Assembly: GCF_965638725.1 (NCBI RefSeq)
Contig: NC_134975.1
Span: 2,120,179 to 2,184,178 of the forward strand
Reading direction: 5' to 3'
Source: Aptenodytes patagonicus
Taxonomy: Eukaryota > Chordata > Aves > Sphenisciformes > Spheniscidae
DNA length: 64,000 bases
Part shown: positions 1 to 13,099 of the stretch, piece after piece
How positions within the stretch are numbered: the first letter of the stretch is position 1
Layout: every line of letters starts with the position of its first letter
The notes under the pieces: model-generated
What the model saw: the letters and a program-made list of their open reading frames with translations, nothing else
What the model was told of the DNA's origin: nothing
Database searches by the model: none
Made by a program: the position numbers and the translations under genes

Positions 1-3000
1 GCAAAACAGGAACTGGGGGGCAGTGAAGGTGGAAAAGAGCATGTTGGTCTGGGCCTGAGTGGCTGGGTAAAAGGAAAGGGGCGGTAGATGACCTCTTCCT
101 GAATATAATGCAGAAGTTGGGCACCTCTACATATGAGAGAACACCCCCCCACACTTCCCTTACATTGGCATTTCTTTGACAAGACGTCAGGGAAGGCACT
201 TGTCAGACAATTTGCTGATGTGGAAGCTTTGAAGCCTGCAAGATTTGCCTTCTGCGCAAAACCCAGTGAAAGTAGGTTGGAGCCGTCTGCCCTGGTTGCA
301 AGCAGTTCCCTCCCCACGGCAATGGACGCTGTAAGATCAGAGCTCAGCAAATGCACAAAGGGAAGCGCCAGGCGGGGCCGACAGCCTGCTCCCTGCTGCA
401 AACAATGCTGACAAAGTCCTCTGGGGCTGGGTGGCCCAGCCTCTGAATTCTCTTTTCCCAGCGAGGGGGAAAAAGAAACCTGAGCTGGCTGCGTCTCCTA
501 AGGTTCCCCAGCCCAAGGGCCGTCTCCCTGCCCTGATCACTCTCCTAATTTCAGAGCAGTATTTGCATGGCCTAGGGGACACGAATGTGTGTGCCGGGAG
601 GCTACTTCTACCCCAGCATACCTAGCTAAATCTGTTGTTGCCCTTTTAGGAGTACCGAGGTCACTCCTGGCCTTTCTGTCCTTCCCTGGCATGGTTCATG
701 GAGTGTAATTGGGTATCGTTACTAACTCTAATACATTCCTGTGAATTCAGGAAAGCTCTCACCAGTGTCTGAGAACTGAAAGGAGCACTGCTTTGTAGGG
801 CTGCTTCAGACATCTTCACCAGGGGTTGTATCAATGCAATGTTCATGACTCAACAGGTGAGCTCCAGATCTGAAGACCCGCTGAATTTTGCAGGTTTTTG
901 GATTCAGGTGGAAGGGCTGGAATAACGCGTTAGGGGAATAAAGGCCAGCTGTAAAATGCAGATCCACATCTGAAACTGGATTTGGATCTCACTGCAGACT
1001 AAACAAATGTGATTATCACCTAAGAAGCCTTGCAGAAACACTGAGAACAGGGGCAGTCATGTACATACACATTAGACGTGTCTGTTTTGCTTCGCAAGAA
1101 GCAGCTGTTTGTTGTGAAAATGTAGAAAGACTTTGAATTTTTTCTTACGGGGTAGGATTTAACAAGAATAAGGGAATGTTGTCAGCCTTGGCTCCAACCT
1201 CACCTGCAGCCAATGTGAAACAAAGAAAATAAGGGGGGTAATGTGAACTGGAGCTGAGCTACCACACTAAGATGAGGATCGGCTTTAGTAAAGTTAGTGA
1301 TGTACACAGGATTAGCTTAACCTGTCGGGAATCTAATGCTAAATACATCTGGTTAGGCAGCACAAATTCTGTATCTGTTAGGGTTTTTTTGGTGAGGGGG
1401 AATGTTTTTATCCTTTCTGCTTAGCAGCTGGAGGTGCAAAGGGTATTTGATGCTGCCAAAGGAAATTCACTCCAGGCTTATTAGGGGTCTTTCTGCCCCT
1501 CCTTCATCTCCAACCAACAGCCAGGACCTGCCCCAAGCATTCCCCTTTTCTTGCTGCCAGGCCAAGTCTCTCCTCAGATTTCCAGTTAAGTGATGGCATT
1601 GCTTAGAGCTGAGCTTCACAGCCCATGCAGACAAGCAGTGGGGTCCAGAGATGCTTACACACACGTCTACACACACAGATGTGTTTGTGCACACACAAAC
1701 AGATGCAGGTGTAGCCTCGGATGCTGCATTCACATGCACGGGTTGTGCCTGGGCCTGATAGCTGTGCATATTCACTCTGGTCTGTGCAGTGTTTGCTCCC
1801 TGCAGTCTGTTTTCTCTTAAATTACGCTATCGGAATTGCTCTCCTCTTGATGTTATTGAGAAACAAGAGCACATAGAGAGCATTAAAAGGTGAGCATGGA
1901 AGGAGCTGGGTGGGATCTGTAAGTGATCCAAGACTCCATGTCAAAACATCCCCACCCCATTCCTTGCATGGCTGGGATGGTTTGCAAAAAGCTCAGACTT
2001 CTCAGTAAATTGCAGAGAAATTGGCACAAAAGTAATGCTCAACGGGGCCCAGTCCAGCTCCCATAAAATCCACAGGGAGTCTAGTCCCACTATACTGCTG
2101 TAGCCAATGCTCACTGAAATTTTGCTTATTCCACTTAGGTTTAAGCTGGCAGATGCCAATGCTTGTTATTAGCAGCATAAATCAGGAGCAAGGTAATGGC
2201 GTGGCATTGAGAACAGTCAGGCTGAAGTTAGTCTTAATTTGCCAGCTCTGCTGCTTGTGGACAGCAGCATCCTCAATACAGTTGCAAGCTGGTCCCAACA
2301 GCTCTGTCCTCTTGGCGCTGTCAAGTACCTGCTTCTGGTACAGACCTAGGGTTAATCTCAGAATCGGAGCTATGGTGATAGCAGGGTTTTAGAAGGCTCA
2401 GGAGCAACATAGGTCTTTCTGTGCTGATGCTGCCTCTTCCTTGTGCAGCTGGAGGACCTGGATGGACAAGCACAGCCAGGCTGCTATGGGTTGTTTTCTT
2501 TGCTTGAGTGAAGAATCGGGGGTCTTTCCTGGTCAGGGTGGCAATAGGTTTGGAACGGATCAGCCCGCTTTAGGAAGGAGAGATTGAAATGCTGACCCTT
2601 CCCAGAAACTAGTGGTGAATAGGAGGTGCAGCCAAGAGGCAATTTCCAGTTGTGAACCAGGTTTTTAACCAGTGCAGAGGGCTGGAGCGTTGCTGCAGTC
2701 AAGGGCTGGTTTATAAATTCAAAGATGTGACCCTGAGTTGCTTCTTACTCTACTTAAGGTCTCATCAACGACTGAGAAGCTTCCAGCAAGGCAGAAGTTC
2801 ATGTTTCTGGGTTACAGTCAGGCATTTTGTATTGAAATTCAATCCCGCCAACCACTGAATCTCCTCTATCTTGGTCCAACTGGGATCCCCCAGGACCTTG
2901 CAAAGTCAGGGGCTTTTCTGTGGATCCACTTGTCATTGTTGCCCCAGATACGTGTTGTATAATCTGCAGAGCACACTCCAGATATGTACGTGGGCGAATC

Positions 3001-6000
3001 CTCCAGGGAGAACTGAATTCAGCGCTCAGGTCAGAACATGTCCCGTAGGTGTTTGTTGCCATGAATATGAGCTGGCTGTTCGGGAAGCTGCCAGCGGAGC
3101 ATGTATGGATGGAGTCCTGTTTCATCCAGAGACTCCACACCACCTGGGTGCACTCAAAACTAGGTTGGAGAAAGCACTGACATGGAGGCTGAACAGCAAT
3201 CCATCTGTGGGAGCAAAGGGCTTGTCTGATGCTAGCTCAGGGCTGGCTCTTTAGAGGGGTAAACATGTTGCATGCTGCTAAGTTTCAGGTTTCCCCCTGG
3301 GTAAATCCAAGGCTAAATGAACTTCAGGATATTTTTAATGCCTTGTCGTCCACTGCTTTGAAAGAAAAGAAATTTGGAGTTGTTCCCCTTGTCTAGTTTG
3401 TAAATCTTTTGGGGTCCCAGTTTTTAAGTGTTTTCTGTTGTTGGTAGGCTACAGCTTTGATTTGAACTGGGAGAGCAACCGTTCTTCCATGTTGCCCTGA
3501 CTTCAGGAACTGGGACTTAAAACAGTGTCACCCACTGGGAGAGCTGGCACTGGGGGGATAAACTGGTGCAGCATCACTGACTTCAGTGAAGTTACACAGG
3601 CTTCTATCCAGTGAAGTGCTAAGGGAATGCTGGATTTACATCTGGTTGAGGTCAGTGGGACAGGCAGGTGTGAATCTAGAGCGGATCTGCAGCTATGGAT
3701 CTGAACTGGTGTTATCTTACTCTTTGTCTTGTATTTCTAACCCCTGCAAACTGTACAGAAGGCTCCAAATCAGCATTCTTATGTTGGTAGTGGTATCTTT
3801 CAGCCCTACTGCACTTATCCTGCACAAAGGAGCTGACACATCACTTGGCTACACGATAAGGCTCTGGAAGAGTTGGAAACCAAGCCCCAGATGTTTTATA
3901 TTCCCTTTTTTAAGTGTGAACTTTTTTCCTATGTGTGTTGGTGGGGCAGCTCAAAGGGGCTGACATTTGTTGGGTGGCAGAGATTGCCGGCCGGGGGAGG
4001 TCTTGGTGTTGCACTGGGATATCACCAGCCTGAGAAATGTTGGAGACAAAGGATATTTTTGGTACTCTCGGAGTTGATCTCAGTGCCATAGAGGTGGGTA
4101 AAGCTGGGCACATGGGCGTTAGGGAGCTGGAAAACGTGCATGCCAGGTTTGCTAATGCTAAAAAATAGCCAGGCCCATTTCCAAGAGCAGAAGTTGGGCC
4201 CCGGCAGCACCAGCCCCCCCTTTGCATGAGGAGGCTGGATGCTGGGTGAGTCTAGCAGAGGAGTCCTTTCTGCAGAGGGGGCTGCCTTGCCCTGCAGGAT
4301 CCCCTTGCAGGGCTACAGACAGCCTGCCCTGACCCTCTCCCCGGCGTTCCCAGCCCTCTTTGCTTCCTGCGTCAGAGCCTCCACTGCCCGCCCCACAGTG
4401 AGTCACAGCTGGGATTCCTCAGCTCTGAAGTGGTTCCTTCTCTCTTTCTTTCTCCCCCTCCTCCCCAGGTGCTGAGCTTTTTTTCCAAAGCCTTGAATTG
4501 AAGGGTGTGTCTATGAAATCTCGCAAACCCACGCAGGCCCCAGCAGGAATGGGTGAGCACCGTTCCCATTATGTTATGAATACCTGGCCGATTGCCACGG
4601 GGATTCTGCCAGGCTTAAGCAGCCAATCTCAAGCACCTAGACTTGCTGAGCTCTGGGGTTTTGCTCCTCTCACTAAGTCATTGCTTTGCAGAGATGGACA
4701 GTTTTAATCTCCTCTCAGCAACAGCCATGTTTTTGTACTCGCTTGGCCTGCTGCGATATCCCAGTTCCCACGGTTAGCAACTTCCCAGGGTACTATGCCG
4801 GTAGGGGTGGAGAGTTGAGCAGGCAGCTCCCGCAGCTGGACTGCCCATCCTTGTGTGTGACTCATCTCGTCCAACCTGCAATCTCAAATATTTTCTGTTG
4901 CCCTGCCCTACACACTGGGCACTGCCCCAGCTCACCCAGGACCCTCCATGGATCTCAACTCGATGTGCTGCATCAAGTTTGGAGGCTGCCTGGTGTATTT
5001 GTGCATTGGAGAGATCTGTCAGGCTGGGAGGGAGCACAGCTGGGTGGTCTGGGCCCAAACTATCTCCGTTTCCTGAGGGTAGACATGTGCCATGTGTTGG
5101 GCTTCTTCCACCTCCTCAAATGCACCACGAGCGCTTGGTTGTTCCTGGTGAGGCTGTTGAGGGATACGTGTTGTTTAAGTAGCCATGCTTAAAGCTAGCA
5201 GAGAGGATGACCTCTCAAGTAGACAACAAACTCTGAACCCCAGTTACAAGCTCTGGTTGCTAATGTCTACAAAGGCCTAAGGAAGCAGGTCGTCTGTGCT
5301 AGCAGTGCCTGCTAGCAAGGTTAAGCCACCAGTGAACATCTGCAGTCCATGCCATGATGCGCTGTCAGGCTCCACAGTTGAAAGCTGTCTCAGATTCAGC
5401 TAGCATCTGTGCAGAGTGAAGATGATGGGTGTGAGGTTGTAAGTGGTCTCTGGACCATACTGAGCTTGGAGCATATGAAACCTGGTACAGACAGACCCTG
5501 ATCTGAGCTGCAAAGTCTCAGTCCTGATCACTAGTAGTAATTTGACCTGACGTTCTTTCTGTTTTCCTTTGTTTGCTCAGCAAAATGGACACCAGCTCAC
5601 ACACATCTATCCTTGGCATCATGACTGCACTCTGGACAGGCTGGCCTTTCCAAGCCCTGATGAACTTTCCACACTGGAAAGAGGAACACCCCCATCTCTG
5701 CTGAGACCTGATGGGGGTTAGCATGGGCCACAATCCACACACCCCTCCTGCCCGGCAGGGACATTCTTGTTCATGTCTGCATCTGTGGGAAGAGCTGCTG
5801 CTTTTCCCAGTGCCCCTTTGCTTCTTGTCCTGGATTCCCAGAGACTCCTACTGCCGCTGGGTGATGTTGCTCTGTAGCATAAATGGTGTGTGTGTAGAGG
5901 GGAGAGCAGGTCAGGAGGTGCTGGGAAATGCTGTTTTGACTCATGCCTTCCAGGGAACGAAATGTTGCCCTCCCACACACACTGGTCCCCACCCTTTTTG

Positions 6001-7734
6001 CCCCCACGCCGGGGCTCTGCCCTCCTGGAGGGCTGTGCAGGATTAAATATGGGCAAACATCAAATGGCCAACCTTATTGCCATTTTGTTTCAGATGAGGC
6101 TTCCTCTAGGCCTGTGACAGCCTTGTGGATATGCAGGAATTTGGGCTGGGTGGGGAGTGTGTTGCTGCTGCTTTGCTGTGTGTGCGAGTCCCTGGCATGC
6201 CTGGAGGCGGAAGTGTGGGACCTGTTGGCACTCCCACCCCATAAGCCCAAGGGCAGTGAGCTGACACAACTCTCCTGGAATCTGTCCCGCTCTAACCAGG
6301 ATTGTTGGCAGGTGGGTACTGAATCTTGGCAGCACAACAAGGGAATGCTGGTTTCTCTGAAATTCTTGGGCTCGTTTGGTCAGGGCGCTGGCATGTGGAG
6401 TCATAGCAGAGTTGGCATGTGCATCGCTGTGGCAGAGGTGGGCGGTGGGGCCTGGAGGCTGGCTGGGCTGGCAGCTCAGGGTCTCTCCTATGTCCCTCCT
6501 GGCTGGTAGCAGCTTGGGTCTATTTTTTTTTTCCCTAATCTGGGTGCACCAAGTGATGGACCAACCTTGTCCTTCATTCCTCCTCTCACCTTGGGCTGAG
6601 GCAGTAAGATGTGATACCGGGACTGGGAGCCACTGGGCTAGAAGGCTGCCAGCCCTATCATGTACTGGTTTTGGTACTGCTGGGAGTCCCAGCCGTGACA
6701 GGGTAATGCATGGAGTCCCCCCATGATCCAGTTCCCCTGAACCAAAGCCAGGCTGAGGACATCTCAAAGGTGAAGCTCCCTTAGCAGGTCTGTGCAGGCT
6801 CCCATCTCCCAGGCACCATCCTGGAGGTAGAGACCCCAGGGCTGCCCTGAGCCAGCCAAGCACAGGTGGAGATGGAAACTAAGCAACAGGGATGGCTGCA
6901 GGACCGAAGAAGAGGTGTTTCACATGTCTGGGATGGTGAATAACAGGAAATAGTTGAAAGAAAGGGGCAACCCAGCTTTGCAGCAGACAACCTGAGCTCA
7001 GCTACCCTGGGGAGTCTGAAGGGCTGCAGGAGAGGAAAGCCCTGACTGGGCCACTGTCCCCAGTGATGAATTCATGCAGGGCAAAATTTCCCCCCTGTTT
7101 TGTGCCAGGTGTGGAGTGGGCTGTGTGGAGGCAGCCTCCCCTCCCCTGCTGCAGGTAGAGCTCTGTACACCTGGCCAAGGAGGCAGGGTGTGGGCAGGGG
7201 AGGATGGGCCCTGTCAAAACTGGGCAAGGCTCAGGTGTTCACATTCCTCCCCGGATTGGCCACGGAGAGAAAAACCTGGCCTTATATGGTCAAAAAAGCC
7301 AGTGCCAGCTGCTCCTCCTCCTCCCTGCGAAGGGACCTGTGGATGGGCTGATGGGGTCGGGCATGTTTTCCTCCACCCTTCGCTGCTCTCCCCTCCCTTC
7401 TCCAGGTGCCCTGGAGACAATTACGGCATTGGCTTTGCAGCCAGCATGGCTGATTTCTGGGGCTTGCAAAGAGGCTGGTTCCCCCCAGCGAGTGCGGCTG
7501 GTTTTGTGTCCCCCAAGAGCCAGGGAGGTGATGGGTGGGCAACCAAGGGTGCCCCTTGGTGGGGCTGGAGATCTCTTCAAGCTCAGGTAGACGGTAGGGA
7601 CAGTACAAATCACTGCCTGCCTGATGGTTAAGCCTCTTCCCTGCTTGCTAAACTCCCTACTCTCTATCCTGGGCTAGAGCATTTGGTTAAGAAAGCTAAA
7701 TTATAACCCCCTCAACTTGATCCCGGCTTAGACT

Positions 7735-7870
7735 GCAGGCAAAAACAAATAGGAGAAACTGAGGCACAGTTTTGTCCAAGGTCATGCAGGGAAAGGAAAG
7801 TAAAACTCTTGTCTTTGCCCAAGACTGGGGGAGTTCCTTTTCCCATCGGCTGATTTCTTGGGGTGAGCTG
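7735..7870 (+). mobile_element. MIR/CORE-SINE-like relic
   Basis: Carries GAGAAACTGAGGCACAG followed by TCCAAGGTCATGCAGGG, the recognisable core of amniote MIR-type SINEs, with a degenerate flank. Confidence 0.55.
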
Positions 7871-10194
7871 CTTTGATCCCTGGAAACGGCTGTGCCAGGC
7901 AGCAGGCCTGGGAGATGAACCTGGGGGATCTGTCTTTATTCTCCTGTCTTGTGCCCTGTCTCTTGGAGTTACTCCAGACATGAGCTGGAACCAGGGGGAG
8001 CAGCTGTGGGTGAAGTGGGACTTGGCAGATTAAACTGGGTTGGAAACTGGAGTGGGCTTGGGGGTATTTCTGTAAGAGTGCAATTGTACTCAGTGGGACT
8101 AGGTGTAGTGGAAAGTCTCCAGAGCTCTAGGCCATCTTTTCTGCACCCCAGGAACACATTTCCATCTCACTTCCCACATGTTTAACAACATGGAACGTGT
8201 GGAGGGATTTTCCCCCCTCTTCGCTGGTACAGAGCATGAACTCGGCTTGCGCCAGATTTCCCCAGTCTAAATTTACTTGTCTCTGTGAGCCCGGCTGCTC
8301 AGTGCGCTGGGGAGGACTAGAAGATAGGCTGTCTGCACCGAGACCAGGTCCGTGACCTGTTTTAGTGGGAGCCTGGTGGGCTCTCTCTGCTTCTGCCCAA
8401 TGGAGCATCACTACATCTGGAGGGGAAAGGAGAGGTAGGAGAAGAACCAGAAATGCTCCCACATGCAGCTGGATAGCTGTTTCATGGAAAGCAGATGGGC
8501 TGAAAGCTGAGTTTCCAAAGGAAAACATGGTTCGTCTCTTTATAAAAATTACATTTAGTGTTTTCTTGCAGGATTTAGCCCTTAAAGGACAAAAAAAGTG
8601 GTGTGTCTCTGCAGGTCAGAAAGGGTCCATGGCCTTTTTCAGAGCGGGGCTGGCAGCACAGCCCCCAGCCAGAGCTTTCGATGTTACTCACCAAAGCCAG
8701 ACACCAAGGAGGGGAAGGTGACAGGTTCATTCCCTGAACTGGTGGGATCTGATCGAGGGAGGTGTTTTTTACTCTTAGTAACTCTGCTGGGAACTGATTT
8801 GCCTTCCCCAAGCAGATCCCCAGACTGATTCGGAAATATGTGGGCTGTGAAGGAATGAGATTTCAGTCTATGTGCAGTGAAACGAACCTGGGCCAGCCAG
8901 GCCAGGTTACAGGCATGATTTCCACCAGGACGTGGGTTCTTGGTGGGTGAGGAAAACACTTTAGGAGCGGGCAAACCTCTGTGTCTCAGTCTACCTTTGT
9001 AGTCACTGTTCTACCCTCTTGAAGCATCCAGGGAAAGAACTTGACCACGCTTTGGTGTCCTCTTTCTCAGTGCTTGGGAGCTGTTTTCCCATTCTCCTGG
9101 AAGGCTGGGCTTGCTGGAAGGAAGGAGGGGGTTATTTGGGATGTGGCAGCTTATGGGATCCAGGGCCTGTGGAGGCCTCTGAGCTGCCTCTTTGGAGGCG
9201 TTTGCAATGGTGTCACCTGCCCAGGAGAGGGAGCCTGGAGCTCACGCTTGGGTGCTCCCCACCCCGGGGAGGCAGCGGCCCAGGTATGCGGTGCCCTTAG
9301 ATGTGGTCTGGGGCTCAGACTCTCCCTGCTTGGAAGACAGCAGAGGAGCCCAGCCGCTTCCCTCTGTCTGCTCTGGCTTGTCTTCTGGACTCCAGCCCAG
9401 TTGCTGTTGTGCAGACGTGAATATTTCCCTGGTGATCTTCCCTGCCAGAGTCTGCCCCACCAAAATCAGCTTTGCCCCCTGCTTTCAGCACATGTATTTA
9501 TCTGTCCCTGGGTTTTGCCCCTGGGCTTTGTCTCACAACTGGGCCATGTCCTGGACATCTGATGTCTCCTTTCCCCACGATTGGGCAGATGCTCTAATCT
9601 TTGGCTCCAGACAGGGTTTGAGATCATCTTTGGGAAGCCTCTTGCAGTTGAAACTGATAGGGTTTTACCTGGAGATGGCTGTGCTTTGAATTGCACGGAT
9701 GTAGCTCACCAGGTAATGTGGATGAGCTTGCCTTTATTCCACTGATCCCCCTTAGCAGCAGCTAAATTTGTTGGCTGCTGTGTTGATTACTGTGCTGGCT
9801 CGGCATCCTTGCCCTTGTAGGACTGTACCCCAGAACCCCAAAGGGGATCCTGAGTTGATGGCGCTGCCTGGTATTTCTCAAGGGGGCAAGGGGTGTGATG
9901 CCCTTCACTGGACAAAGAAAAAAGATGCAGAACTTGCCCAGTGAATTTAACAGCTGCGTTTAGGGCTGGCTGTGTCTCTGGTGTAAGAATAGCTACAGAA
10001 ATTAGGCCTGAGGAAGGGGCTGGTCCTTCAGATGAAGTCAGTGCTTAAGGGGTAGTATGGTGGAGGTGGAAGGACGGGTGCACAGGCAGATACAGGTGTC
10101 CCAAAGTAATGTGACTATCTCAGGCATAGCTCAGCTCCCATCAATGGAGTGCAGGAATTATTCTGCTGCATAAAATCATTCTGATCATAAAATC

Positions 10195-10400
10195 ATCATG
10201 GTATGATGTGGCTTGATATACACTTTCTAATTGTCAGCGAGGAAACTGAGGCAGAGAGCAGTGAAGTGACTGAGACGGTGAAAATAGCGAGTTGGGTCCT
10301 TCTCTCCTGGGTCCTAGAACAGTGAACTGAACCCGGGAGTCCAGCTTCCTAGTCCCCTGCTCTGGCCTCAGGGCTCTCTCCCAGTCCTCTGGGTGGTGAA
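10195..10400 (+). mobile_element. MIR/CORE-SINE-like relic
   Basis: GAGGAAACTGAGGCAGAGAG, then GAAGTGACTGAGA and a GAACCCGGGAGTCC segment in MIR order. Ends are approximate. Confidence 0.5.
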
Positions 10401-11662
10401 GGCTCAGAAGCAGAAAAAAAAAAACAAAAAAACTGAAAAACCCATACGGCAGAGAAGGAAAACAGCTAGAAACTCTCTTCTTGCAGGACTGGGCTGCTCT
10501 TGATCCCCTGCCCTTTCCAGCCTGGCCGTGAGCACACATCTCTGACCACCCTCTTCTCCAGTTCCCCCAGGTTGAAATGTTCAGGGCTCCCAAGCCCTCC
10601 CTTTCCATTCCGGTTTCATTCTGGGCAACACTAGCTCTGTGTTTCTCTTTCCCCTTGCTCACAGAGCCTCAGCCCCACCCTGCCTTACAAGGACGCCAGG
10701 CTGTTCAGAGCAGTCATTCATCTTCTGGGCCTCATGCACCTTTGGTGCCGTGCAGCCTTGCACAAACCCAGCATTGTTCTTCCAGCTGGAAGGACTTTCA
10801 TCAAAGGGCTCTTCTGGGTCCTGCCTCCAGGGGAAGCTCTGCACTAAAGTGCCATCTCCTTCTGAGCTGGGAACAGCTTGTACGACTGGGAGCTCACTCA
10901 TAGCTCCCCCCTTTCCCATCCCTGCCAGTTTGAGAAACTAGATTTAACAGGTGGGGACTCTTTCTCCTGGCCTGGACTGTCCTCCCCTCCTCTGCCCCTG
11001 TACCCTTTGAGCTGACTCTGAAAGTGCAGTGTTTCAGGTGGGCAGCAAACAGCAGAGCAGAGATGCTTGCCATCTCAGGTCCTCTAGCACCTCTGGGGGC
11101 CTTGCCCATTTTGGATCTCCCAGGTAAGTCCCTTAGAGGAGGGTGTTTTTGAGCAAGGAGCTCCAAGAAAACCCCTGTGCTCTGGAAGGGCACTTCTGAA
11201 ATGAGGGACTGCATGGAAGTGTGGTTCCCCACAACGGATTTGGGTCCCAGCTGCACAGAAGTTCCCCTTTGCAGAGGTGCAGGGGGAAGCTTTGTGTAGA
11301 TGAGTACAGTGGTGAGAGTGTGATGGCCTGTGCAATAACCCTTCATCTCCTGAAACATGCTCGAGCTGCTTTGTGATTGAAAGCCATGTGGGAGCCTGGT
11401 GGCAGAACAGTGGTGAGCTCCCCAAAGCCTTGGCTGCTGGCTCTGCGTCTGCTTCTCCAGCCCTGTGTACTTTTTCCTGGGGATGTGGACTAAACAAATT
11501 ACCTGGGAAGCAATTTCAGCTTCATTTGGCTGCCAGAGTTTAGCCAGAGCCCTCAGCTGAGACCTGCTGGCAACTGGGGAAGGAATTGCTGTTTCAGGTG
11601 GGCTGTGCTAAGAAATTCAGAGAAAACCAACAATACAACGCATTCTGTGTGACACTCAATAC

Positions 11663-11668
11663 TTTATT
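11663..11668 (-). terminator. Candidate polyadenylation signal of the KRT80-like gene
   Basis: AATAAA on the minus strand (TTTATT on +), about 1.23 kb downstream of the stop, followed on the minus strand by GAGTGTC. It is the first AATAAA I find below the stop. The resulting long 3' UTR is plausible; no transcript evidence is available. Confidence 0.5.
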
Positions 11669-12896
11669 ATAACAGCCTTAACCCTGGAGAGCCGGTGTTC
11701 TGGTTACATAGATGTTATGGTAGTTGTCTGTCCTACAGAAATGTGGAAATACTGCGATGCACTTAACGGAAATATGCCAAGAGACTATTAACAACTCCTC
11801 CCGTGAACTCAAAATCTGGGAACTCAAGTGCGGCTGCATGGCAGTGGCTGAGGCCAGAGCCTGGCCTCATAAAGGAAAATACTGCAGGGCCCTGTCTATG
11901 TTAGTTTGTGCAAGAGGGCCACAGAAATGTCTGTGAGGCCAGAACATCCCCCCCACCTTGCTCACAGGGGGACATGGCATCTACAGAGTTGGCTCTAGTA
12001 GCTTTGGTGTGGCATGACTGGTGTGCATTGGCTGGTGTCAGCCAGGTAAGGTAAAAGCTGCTATGTAATTTCAATAAATACAAAGACAAGTCCTGCTCAC
12101 TGTAGTTAAATGGGAACCAATATCCCATTTCTAGGACCTAGCACCACTGTGTGTGGAGTCTGGAGTGCCTTTAGGCAAGACAGGCGGAGATGGTCTCTTA
12201 GAGATGGCTTATGAAAATCAAAGTTTTGAGGAGTTTTTAGCTTTGGTGGCATGGGAAAGAATGAGGGGCCACCCAAAAGGCAGTAAAATCAGTTAAATAC
12301 TCTGAAGTGGCTAAGGATCCCCCAGTACAGCCAGCATGTTCGTCACCAGATATGCAAATCCAGATGTCGCAAATCCACCTGGCTCAGGTTGTTTACTTGC
12401 ATCTCCCCATCAGCTCAGTTTGGAAAGCTCGATGTGGCTTTCAGAGGAAGGCAGCATCAGTGAACACCTCTCACGGACAGGCACGGAGCAGGGACAGAGC
12501 AGAGAGAATGATTTTATAATACTGGTAAAATGGCTGGGTTGATGCCTTCTGGCTGCTGTGTTAAAAGCTTGTGTAATAATACTTTCCCCTCCTGTCAAGT
12601 TTCTTATAGGTAGATCTCAAAGGTTGTGAATGCACATCCTCTGGGGAAACAGACCTAGAGAGGAAGGTGTTGGTGTGGGTATCTGAATGGGAGAGTCTCT
12701 AAAATCCTGGGTTGGTTTCTGCTTGTAACTGGTAACAGAGATGTTAACTGGGACAAACTTAAAAAAAGACAGCCTGGAGTGGATTCTCATCCTTTGTCCC
12801 TTGGACATTGGCTTGAGTTCAAGAGAAAGTGCTTTGGCCTCATTTGGCTACAGATGCCAATGGGTCTTGTGTTTATGCTGTGGGGCTCTGTTTCTC

Positions 12897-13099
12897 CTAG
12901 GAGCATTCTTCAGTGGGCAGGGAACTGAGCTTTGGCTGGGCACAGCTGATGAAGGCATCTGCTTCAGGTGTTGCTGAGTTGTCACTGTTGCTTCTAGAGG
13001 GCAGTATCTTTGTGCTGCCTCCATTTGGCTTCATCTCGCCATTGGTGCTGCCTGTTCCTCTTGCAAACAGCTTGGAGTTTCTCAGGGTGCTGACAGAAA
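12897..13099 (-). CDS. KRT80: KRT80-like exon 9 (tail)
   Basis: Residues 423-489 and a TAG stop. The tail begins [15 protein letters not shown] and ends SSLPTEECS. It is serine- and threonine-rich, without glycine loops. The acceptor after CCCTGACAG keeps the frame; a second AG six codons on would hit a stop at once. Tail sequence is poorly conserved, so it rests on frame, acceptor and stop. Confidence 0.8.

Larger units (their letters stand above)
1..11640. other. Intergenic region downstream of the KRT80-like gene
   Basis: I recognise no gene. Many open frames of 60-257 codons occur on both strands, but they overlap each other, lack homology I can name and are not linked by convincing splice sites; the DNA is GC-rich between 4 and 9.7 kb, which lengthens chance frames. 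Contents seen: a CA/TG-rich stretch near 1650-1735, MIR-like relics, an A-rich tract (10414-10432) and AP-1 consensus sites at 4399 (TGAGTCA), 4857 and 5937 (TGACTCA). Confidence 0.7.

Noticed and set aside
1650-1735. CA/TG repeat as a microsatellite of interest
   Set aside because: Interrupted and short; ordinary simple sequence.
6090-6863. 257-codon open frame on the minus strand, with a 188-codon frame on the plus strand overlapping it
   Set aside because: GC-rich DNA, low-complexity composition, no recognisable domain, overlapping frames on both strands; chance frames.
7074-7631. Overlapping frames of 185, 128, 108 and 107 codons on both strands
   Set aside because: They shadow one another in GC-rich DNA; none has a coding signature I recognise.
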